64,000 bases of DNA. It comes from Thelephora terrestris (Eukaryota > Basidiomycota > Agaricomycetes > Thelephorales > Thelephoraceae). The notes beneath the pieces were generated by a model. That model was not told where the DNA came from. It saw only the letters and a program-made list of their open reading frames with translations, and ran no database searches. The stretch covers positions 124,001 to 188,000 of the forward strand of contig WIUZ02000003.1 of assembly GCA_015956445.1 (NCBI GenBank), given 5' to 3'. How positions within the stretch are numbered: the first letter of the stretch is position 1; every line of letters begins with the position of its first letter. The position numbers and the translations under genes were made by a program. Shown here one piece after another: positions 56,601 to 64,000 of the stretch.

Positions 56601-59373
56601 TGAAGTTGTTCTCCTGTACAGGAGAGTAAGAAGAAGAGCGGCGGGTGGGATTGCGAGTAGAAGCACGAGGCATGTTGGCTGTGTAACAAAGGTGGGTTTG
56701 TTGGAAGACCAGTCATCCAACCCCCTTTGGTTATATACCAAATGCTACGCCCCTTCCACGACTCAGGAGTTGAGTCATCATTTCTATTGTTTACTGCGCA
56801 TGACCCACATGACATCATATGCCCCTATCTTTAGTCATATGCTCCCCTTTTGCTATTGGCTGTTAGTCAGCCATACCCACATTCCTTCCGAACATTCTCA
56901 AGATACGTCATGCTTTGTAATTGCTCTGTAATGCTCTCAAATTGCTATTGGCCGCCACACTTTCGTTTATCAGCTGATAATTTGTAGCATTAGTCACCAC
57001 GTAACGCACAGACCATGCAGTGCTGCGCACGGACCATGTTTGTCTGTGTTTGTATCCATAGTGTAGTTACATGTCACTGTCACGTCACAAATCTAAGTAG
57101 TATATATACTCAGAGTAGTTTAGCCTGTACTCCTTAGATTTGTTATCATCAGACTCTCCGTGACCTCTACTGCTGTGTGCTTAGAGCAAGAGTGCCTGAA
57201 GACCCTTGTCTCCTTCTTTCTCCTCTTCTCCAATCTAGTCCGTGAAGAGACTTCCAATATCCCTGGGTTTGCAACAGGGTTATAACTGTGTGTTTGCCCC
57301 CTGCGTGTGTAAGGTTTGGATAGCAAGAGTGCTATTGAACTGTAGAGGTCGCGTCGGCCTGACACCTTCGCCTCCTTCACTTCGCGCTCCAATCGTTCAA
57401 CCTAGGCAGTCTGATTAGTCGAGAGTCATACTCGAATATTCAGACAGAAAACCTACCCGGCTTTCTCCTTCCCGAACGAGCGACCACAAGAGACTAGTGG
57501 AAGCGGTGGCGTGGCGGACGGCCCGAGGAACGGTTGCTCCATGCTCCAACAGATCCTGATCGTAGATTCCCCTCTGCAGGGTATACCAGAGCTCCTTCTT
57601 GATCGGATGCTCCAACTCCCCAAACCTACCCCTCATCTGGAAGGCTACCTTCTCCGCAATAATTGTACGGACCCAGAGCTCATCGTCCCAGGTCAACCCC
57701 ATCAAATGAGGCATCGTTTCCCTGAGACGTTCGGCGTCCACCGACGTAACGACCTCCAAGATCTAGAAGCCGTTAGTTTGACATCAACGCCAAAAGAACG
57801 TTCCTCTACCTAGAGGAAGGCGTTAGTGCGAACACACGAAGCTCTAGGTCTCCCCCATACCTGGTCATCCGTGGAATAGGGAGTCCCCGCCGCACAGGCG
57901 TAGGTCTTGCGAGCAGCGGCACGACGGTCGATGCGAGAGATGGTGGAGATGCCGTTGGCAACCTTGTAGGTATGGTTGTTGGGGAAGGACATGTTTTGGT
58001 AAGATGATGGGGAAGTTGCTGGTGTTGCTGATCAAGGATGGCTCCAAGAAGACGTCCTTCTTATAGCCTAGATCGGTGATCCTTCACGTGACCTACCTCG
58101 ACGAACCTCATTGGTCCGGGTCACATCAACTTCCGCCCCTGTACCATCATCGTCGGCTTACTACATCAAGCTGACACCTCGGCCCGCGGGACGGCCTTAG
58201 AAGAACTTCATTCCGGAACACCTAGAATGCGCGCGCACTAAAAATAGGTCTCAAGACCCTGATGACCCCTTTATGACATCACGAACCCCTTTTACGACCC
58301 CCCCCATGACTTTACGATTACGATCAACCCTGGACCCTGATCACACACGTGGACAGTCACATCACAGTCTCCTAACCGGAGGAAGGAATCGCCGTTATTC
58401 GGAAGGAGTGCCTTAGACTCCTTTTGTTTAGCTCAGCGAATGTGGAGTAGCCGTTAGCGTGAAATGCTGGCGAATCTGTAATCCCTCATGTCCCATGAGT
58501 CTAGGCCTGCGCTCCTCATGTTCGGACGTACGTTGAGGTTGCCACTAGTTCGTGATGCTGTTACCGCCTACAGACAACAAGGGATGCTGCATGGTCCCTT
58601 ATCCTGGAGCCGCTCGAAAATTGCACAAAGCAATGGGAGGTTTCCACCTGACCCTTGGGTGTGATCCCCAGGTACGAACTTTCATGACCCCATGCCCCTA
58701 TTTCTTTTAGGACTAGTGTTATCTTGACCCCTATGTTTCATGCGGACATTTCTTATCTCTTATGCAATCCTTCACACGCTAGTAAGGCCCTTTGTCCTTT
58801 ATTCTCCCACGCGTCATATTTGTTCGCTTCCCTTACTTAGCGTTCTCACACTCCTTATCTCCCTTTGTTCGGACTTGATAAGGGTATATTAGGGTATTGA
58901 CGTCATGGCCACTCCTTTAGTATAAGTAGCAACTGTGGCTGTATCGTAGTACCTTAGTTTTGTTACCTCAGGAAATCCTCTGCCCTTCTCAGCCCAGTTG
59001 CAGTTAAGGACAAGTCAGAGTTTCTTGTTTGATCCAAGACATCCCCATCTGCTCTCCCTCCCGCTCTGCGCGTCAACTGCGCCTCGTAACTATAGACTCC
59101 CAGCAGTCATATTAGAACACCTCGAGCGTCCAGTCGATCAACTGGTGGAGTCATCAATCCCGCTGTAGGGATCAACCCTTGCTTGTTAAACCGAACGAAG
59201 TGCGGTTTAGGTTGGGTTTCTCTTTGGGATTTCGACCTGACTTGTAGTGACCTCGGACAACCTACCGGAAGAATAGAGACGTGATCATTCTCTCACAAGC
59301 TAGTTGGACTAGTGAGTACTCTGCGGAGTTGGCTCAGTGCACTGGTAGTAGTTGGGGTAGAGTGGCCCTGACA
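53643..59373. mobile_element. LTR-type element of a second family (fossil) with a nested solo LTR
   Basis: Ends TGTCAGG...CCTGACA, with a perfect 5-bp duplication GGACC (53638-53642, 59374-59378). Net of the nested copy 3 it is about 3.3 kb. It contains antisense open stretches (about 54692-53964, 57759-57415, 57992-57810) that are acidic/proline-rich and matched to no domain I know, and a TATA-like AGTATAAGTAG near 58920 in plus orientation. No pol text seen, so it is either a long solo LTR or a non-autonomous element. Its antisense region is interrupted by copy 3, so it is broken at least there. Confidence 0.65.
54954..57364 (+). mobile_element. Solo LTR, copy 3 (long-LTR family, fossil), nested
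   Basis: Same ends as copies 1 and 2, with the 5-bp duplication CCTTC (54949-54953, 57365-57369). It lies inside element 53643-59373 and is therefore younger than it. Same antisense coding-like region and TATA box; structurally complete as a solo LTR. Confidence 0.8.
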
Positions 59374-59779
59374 GGACCCAGGCATGCGCGTGAGTGGTTG
59401 CGGCTTCAACTGCGGCGGAGCCGGAAATTTTGAGGTTGCGGGTGTAATGAACCGGTGAATCGGAAGGATCTGGGAAGGCCTTCATCCATGATTCCAGGGT
59501 GTTTTTCGCTCCATCCGATGTGAACTTGACGCAAGCGAAGAGATGCCGTCGGGTACGCGGAACCCAAGATTTGGAAACGAGGCAACACGCTTTGAGGGTA
59601 GTTGGTTCATCTTGTAAAACGTCTATGACAAGGTCAAAGATCTCTGGTGGGAAGGAGGGCGACATCACGGTTCGACAAAGACCCTTGAAGCTCAATCGAC
59701 GCTCGGTTCTTGACTGGACACGGAAAAATCCGATGATTGGGGGATTGCCAGCTGATAAGAACATGACCTGTGCCCCCTA

Positions 59780-60250
59780 CTTTGGGGTTACGTCTCGTAC
59801 ATCATGACTTCAATATTCCTGGTCTGCTGAACTGACTGGAATATACTTGGTCCGTATAGGATGACGTTCTTTTGCATGATTCGCATTGAATCAAGAACCC
59901 AAAAGACCTCGCAACGAAAAGTGTTCCATGAGTTTTGGAGCAACGGAATGTGTGCATGAAGCCCACAGTGATGCGCTATAGCTCTCGTGCGCCAAGTATA
60001 TCGTAAGACAAGTTTCCGCATTGCTCACTGTACAATCTGTCAATCCGTCCTCAGCTGCCAGTGCTACAAGGGTTGACGTTGAGTCGTCGAGCACGGAGGG
60101 ATCAAGATATATTTCATTACAAAAGGTCTGTATGTCCCCAAACACGACGCCGCGGTCACACTACACCGATACAACCTTCAAAGTTATCCCCATTCCCCGC
60201 TTGGAAGCCCGTGGCGTTGAGTGGAAGCATATGCTTTTCCTTCCAGCAAA
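59780..60250. other. Spacer upstream of F-box B
   Basis: A minus-strand open stretch (60145-59891) has no recognised domain. The sequence at about 59705-59765 (aaaaatccgatgattgggg...gccagctga) is shared with the upstream regions of genes A (about 49135) and C (about 63975), a conserved leader of the lineage-2 family. Confidence 0.4.
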
Positions 60251-60254
60251 AAGT

Positions 60255-60524
60255 TCACACGAACAGCGGAGGCGGCGCAAAATCGTAGAACCACATATCA
60301 TCGCCCCACCGATTGGCCCTGTATCCCTCAAGGAACACAGAGAGGTAAAGTTTCATTTCCACCAGCTGCAGACATGGAACAAGTTGGAGAGTGAAGAGGC
60401 GCTTTCGGGTTTGCGGAACAACCCAGGATCTTTTAACGAGCCAAGGTGTTTCAAGCGCAGTCGTCTCATCGCGTAAATGGCCCATGACGAGTTCGTGGGT
60501 ATCTGTGGGCGGTCGGGGCAACAT
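60255..60524 (-). pseudogene. Chimeric F-box fragment
   Basis: The first half reads LPRPPTDTHELVMGHLRDE...LVKRSWVVPQTRKRLF, a degenerate lineage-2 F-box. The second half reads VPCLQLVEMKLYLSVF...MWFYDFAPPP, which equals the C-terminal text of the neighbouring propeller-like gene (VPCLQLTETKLYLSVF...MWCYDFASPP). Two unrelated gene families are thus joined head to tail. Too short to be a working protein; probably left by an unequal exchange between neighbouring genes. Confidence 0.6.
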
Positions 60525-60550
60525 CGCAGCTTTGATCAGACCTTTTCAAG

Positions 60551-62621
60551 CTAGGAAAGAAATCCGATAACCAGGAAACGCCGATTCACTGTGAAAAAAA
60601 CAAAGTAGGCAACTGGGGTAAGAACGCGCTCTGTGATTTCCATCTCAAAAACACGTATGATTCCTGATCCCGACGGGGGCGATGCAAAATCGTAGCACCA
60701 CATATTCTCACCCCGCTTGTCCCGAAAGTATTTGGGGAACACGGAGAGGTAAAGTTTCGTCTCCGTGAGCTGCAGACACGGAACATTATCTGTGCTGAAT
60801 ATTTTCCCAAACGACACTTTGCAGACCCGAAGATCAGGCCAAGACGGGTCACATTCTGCTGAATTTGGTGGGTTCTCCAGCAAATCATCCTTTGTAGGCA
60901 GAGCAATCTCCCCCAACTGGTCCAGAATGGAGTCCAGATTTAAGACGTATATGCCATAGGTTCTTACGACGGCGACCCTCCCACGATGGTAGGCAAGGAG
61001 TCCATCCCTTTGAACGAGCGGTGGTTCAATGTAAAAGTCAATTTGCTTCGAGATATCTTTAAGTAGCGGCAGGGATGGAACCGAGGTTGGTGAGGAAGAA
61101 GGCGACACAGGGAGTAGCCTCCAAAAATCCTGGATGAGGATGACCCTGAAGCTCAACGTCAAGATCACCAAGTGCTTTCCACAAGAGGAGAGATGAGCCT
61201 TATGTAAGGAAGTTAGACAAAAAGGAACATCGACCATGCGCGAAATGCTAGACCACCCACTGACGTTGAAATCATCCCTATCGTTCAAATTCGGACGGAC
61301 GGCTTGCCGAAAGCTTAGCTCACCACGTCGCTCTATGAATTCCCACTGGTTTTCTGGACGCGCATACAAGTCCCAGGGCCGCTCCTTCGCAGGGATTCTC
61401 AACACAAGCAACCCAGTTTCCCAGTCATACACGTAAAGTCGGAGAGCGCGGACGACAAGGATGTGTTGGTCGCTAAAATCGACGTATCGGACTTCATCAG
61501 CAACATGGAATTTTACTTTTTTCAGACTTTTTTCAGCCTTTTCCGACTTTTTTTGCCTTTTCCGTAACCTTTAGACTTATTTTCTAACTTCTATAAGTTT
61601 ATGTCTTAAGCGCCCTGCCATTTATACCGCAAAATCTGTCAGATTTGGCTGGTGGGAAAAATAAGTTGATTTCCCTTTTGCTGATGTTGCCCGACGTGGG
61701 TGGCGTCCACCTCAATAGTTTGTTGAAGTTCCGCTTTTTCGATATCGTAAATGAACGCCGTAAAACCGCTGGATACTAATAATGTCCCCTGCGCGAGTTT
61801 GAATATCCGGCTTTGATCAGGAAGTACGAGGCTGGCCCAGGGAGCAAATTGGCCACGGAGATGGTTGGGGTCCCTACTGCGGCTAGCGTCGAGGTATCGG
61901 CCTTCGGCAATGCGGTTGCCCTTGACCATTTCATCATCTGGTCCGTTCTGAGATCTTGATGGACGTGCTTTGTCCGGAATGTCGAGAACATCGATCCTCC
62001 GCCTCCAAACCTTGCAGTGGTCATAAAGGTTGAGTACGAGATATCCGTCGTCATAATCACAGTGAACATAATCCGGGCGGAACTCCTGATGTATAGCACT
62101 GATTATGCGGAGTGAGGCAAGGTGCAGGTTGGAGATACCTCTTCGAGAGACCACAATATTCGATGGTCACTAATATCCGAAACGACGAGTCCACCTTCGA
62201 TGAATGTGTTGATCACATATCCAGCCTCTTCGTCCAGCTTGATTCCGTAAAAGTTCCCCATGTCTTCCAAGAGCGTGACCATGTAGGGATTTCCAGGGAG
62301 TTTCCCAACCCACCGGAGTTCGGTTTGGAATTTTCGGATGGCTAAAGGGTCGTCATTGGAAACCAAACAGAGTGTTTCCCCAAGAGCCACTCACACCAAG
62401 CTTTCCACCCTCCTGGAGGACCAGCGGAGTCTTCACCATCTTCTGAGGTACACCCATATCGCTTCGATATGCTGCGATATATCGAGAATTCTTTCGTGGT
62501 CATGAACACCAACCATGATTTGGATAGGGTGGACAACGATGCAACCAGATGCAACTGTCGATAAGGATAGATATTGAAGGATTCCGAACAAGGTCTCAAC
62601 TGGGAGTGAGGAGAGCATCAT
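60551..62621 (-). pseudogene. F-box / beta-propeller-like gene with frame lesion
   Basis: Starts ATGATG at 62621: MMLSSLPVETLFGILQYLSLSTVAS, an F-box start. A 10-nt tandem duplication (GTTGCATCTG then GTTGCATCGT) then throws the reading off; the expected LSTVASLSTLSKSW continues in the other frame. Downstream exons are joined by consensus introns (GTGAGT donor at about 62395; GTATCT...CAG around 62105-62155) through LPGNPYMVTLLEDMG, EFRPDYVHCDYDDGYLVLNLYDH, then, after an A/T-rich gap near 61500-61640, ADEVRYVDFSDQHILVVRALRLYVYDWETG to ...FLVIGFLS. The strand-turn repeats (YVYDWETG, FIYDIEKAEL) suggest a WD-like propeller. Either a recent pseudogene or the duplication is an assembly slip. Known role of such proteins: SCF adaptors; target unknown. 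Confidence 0.6.
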
Positions 62622-62770
62622 CCGCGTTCGACATGGGTCACACAAGCAAGGAAAGTTTGTGCATTTAAATTTTAAACCCAGCACTCAACCAAGTTGTCAG
62701 TTGTGAGTAGTACTCGTAAATCGCACTGCGCCATCTGACTACAGAAACACGGAGTGTGGTGGGTGCACGT

Positions 62771-63922
62771 TCATTTCGTTCTAAAACTCCAAGAGACCCG
62801 TTTGGTGAGCTCTGGCAAAAATATAGGCGCAATTTCTCCCAGGTCCAGAACATAACCCGCACCGTAATACTTGATTTTCGGAAGAACCGAACGGGAAATC
62901 CACAATTCGCTTGACAGGCGATTGAGGTCCTCCCACTCCGGCAGAAGCACATCGATTTGCGGAAGATAAAAGCGGGCCGAACAGACTTCGATGGTGATTT
63001 GTCGGAGGTACTTGGACTTGACGGTCTGAAGCGACGCGGTGATCCACCAGACGTTCCTCAGGGACCAACTAAACTCCACATTCTCGAGCTGCTCGGCATC
63101 GGAGAAGTCAAGCGGTGGCAACCTTGATTCGACTTGGCATATTGATAACGGTAAGTGTTGACCCACAATAGGTGTCGAACAGAACGCACGTTGGAAAGAG
63201 CAATCAAGGGAAAGTGATTCCAGGGTGTGAGAACATCTTGAGACCAAGTTAACCACCGACTCCATAGGTTTTCGAACTTGCATCGTGATCTTGGCAAAGT
63301 GGAGGCCGCCTGGAAGGTCCAGCAATCGACGTGTGATAAAAGCAGACTGCCCTCTCAGCACAAGGGACCTGGTGAGTTTTGGTGAAGTTGGAGGAGTGCT
63401 TGTGGCATCGCCAAGGTCTCTCGCTAGATCAGAAGGGATGTTGAACAGGAAGTCTTCGAGGAGGGGAAAGGAGCAGGCAAGACTGATGACCTGTATGAGA
63501 TTGAACGAGGGATGGTTGAAGCAGAGGGATTTGAGATTGGCCGACAATCTGTGCAATCGAACAAGGGACACATCAAATCCACCCCACGGTTCAGTGTTCA
63601 CCTCCAATGTTACGATGCTGTTGAACGAGCGGACCCAGGCGTTTCTGTGAGTAGTTGCGGCTTTGACTGCTGTGAGAGTGGAAATCTCGAGGGTACAAGT
63701 GTAATGTGCGGGTGAATTGGAAGGATCCGGAAAGGTCGTCATCCACCATTCGAGAGAGGTCGTCTCTTGGAACGGGCCGAACTTGACATGAGCGAAGAGG
63801 TGTCTTCGGGTACGTGGGACCCAGGATTTGGAAACGAGGCAACAGGCTTCGAGAGTGGTCGGTTCATCGCGTAAATGGTCGGTGATGAGGTCGAGGATCT
63901 CTGGTGGGAGGTAAGGCAACAT
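62771..63922 (-). CDS. F-box protein (lineage 2, gene C), looks whole
   Basis: Single open frame from ATG 63922 to the stop at 62771, 383 residues. F-box: MLPYLPPEILDLITDHLRDEPTTLEACCLVSKSW; then VPRTRRHLFAHVKF, AATTHRNAWVRSFN, LVRLHRLSANLKSL, LDLPGGLHFAKITM, CSHTLESLSLDC, KSKYLRQITIEV, WEDLNRLSSELWISRSVLPKIKY. The middle part has the regular leucine pattern of an LRR-like fold. Used here as the intact reference for the split genes A and B. Probable SCF substrate adaptor. No intron needed. Confidence 0.85.
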   Translation of the reverse strand: MLPYLPPEILDLITDHLRDEPTTLEACCLVSKSWVPRTRRHLFAHVKFGPFQETTSLEWWMTTFPDPSNSPAHYTCTLEISTLTAVKAATTHRNAWVRSFNSIVTLEVNTEPWGGFDVSLVRLHRLSANLKSLCFNHPSFNLIQVISLACSFPLLEDFLFNIPSDLARDLGDATSTPPTSPKLTRSLVLRGQSAFITRRLLDLPGGLHFAKITMQVRKPMESVVNLVSRCSHTLESLSLDCSFQRAFCSTPIVGQHLPLSICQVESRLPPLDFSDAEQLENVEFSWSLRNVWWITASLQTVKSKYLRQITIEVCSARFYLPQIDVLLPEWEDLNRLSSELWISRSVLPKIKYYGAGYVLDLGEIAPIFLPELTKRVSWSFRTK

Positions 63923-64000
63923 TGCGGTTCCGCGCGCGACGATGACCTTTCGAGCCCAGTCGACGCTCAACTATACGGAAAAACCCGGCAATCAGGCAGC
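63923..64000 (-). other. Upstream flank of gene C
   Basis: Contains a stretch (acggaaaaacccggcaatcagg) similar to the leaders of genes A and B. The window ends here. Confidence 0.4.

Larger units (their letters stand above)
50375..59665 (-). pseudogene. F-box gene B (lineage 2), split by two LTR insertions
   Basis: Host gene with its start at ATG 59665 (MSPSFPPEIFDLVIDVLQ...CCLVSKSWVPRTRRHLF) and end at TGA 50375. Element 53643-59373 interrupts it at HAHAWV|RPFN (duplication GGACC), and solo LTR 50961-53376 interrupts it at KFTG|SLVL (duplication GGGAC). In both places the reading frame on the two sides fits the intact gene C exactly once one duplication copy is discounted, so the gene was open when hit. 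One internal TGA (about 50601, where the family has arginine in YLRQIT, a CGA to TGA change) lies near the C-terminus. Total inserted DNA is about 8.1 kb. Former role: probable SCF adaptor. Confidence 0.75.

Noticed and set aside
43930-64000. Autonomous retroelement or Polinton with capsid, integrase or polymerase
   Set aside because: No such protein text was found in any frame; only terminal-repeat-like bodies with short unassigned antisense open stretches.

Overview
The window looks like a gene-dense accessory region of a filamentous basidiomycete (Agaricomycetes; species not determined). Genes have many short (about 45-75 nt) GT-AG introns. The families present (HGDLKGAN-type tyrosine-kinase-like kinases, an 'FFGRD' STAND-type P-loop NTPase, several F-box lineages) are ones I recognise from Agaricomycete expansions. 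No rRNA, tRNA or CRISPR was found.

Bases 1-42,000 hold a tandemly duplicated array of NLR-like genes. Five copies (called NLR1-NLR5 here: 107-2890, 4505-7209, 14390-18914, 26467-31218, 35842-40318) join a TKL-type kinase domain to a compact STAND/NB-ARC-like NTPase. In NLR3, NLR4 and NLR5 the reading phase also runs unbroken across introns into an upstream module of about 400 residues of unknown function, which I recognise only as an Agaricomycete family (W-E/D-P ... GDVG-I..G.F..LF ... SW..FA ... V-SG.D). These three genes, and a fourth that carries only the upstream module (20227), share a conserved TATA-containing promoter block. Directly behind the module-only copy lies a gene with a probable MLKL-like helical N-terminus and a kinase domain that has lost its catalytic residues (21864-24298). 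Together they resemble a signalling or cell-death (non-self recognition type) gene cluster. That role is inference.

Antisense F-box genes are interleaved in the array (11360-9754 and 33512-31891 look whole) with decayed relatives at about 7670-8060, 12880-13250, 33730-34770 and 41150-41975.

Bases 43,500-64,000 are a second zone: a cluster of another F-box/LRR-like family (three copies on the minus strand, one looking whole at 63922-62771) and an F-box/propeller-like gene, heavily invaded by mobile DNA. Three near-identical long solo LTRs (46015-48375, 50961-53376, 54954-57364), each with a perfect 5-bp target duplication, and two further LTR-like insertions (44804-48720 and 53643-59373) split two F-box genes. 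One solo LTR lies nested inside each of the larger insertions. A 1-kb near-perfect palindrome with CACTG ends (49239-50247) sits between the two broken F-box genes.
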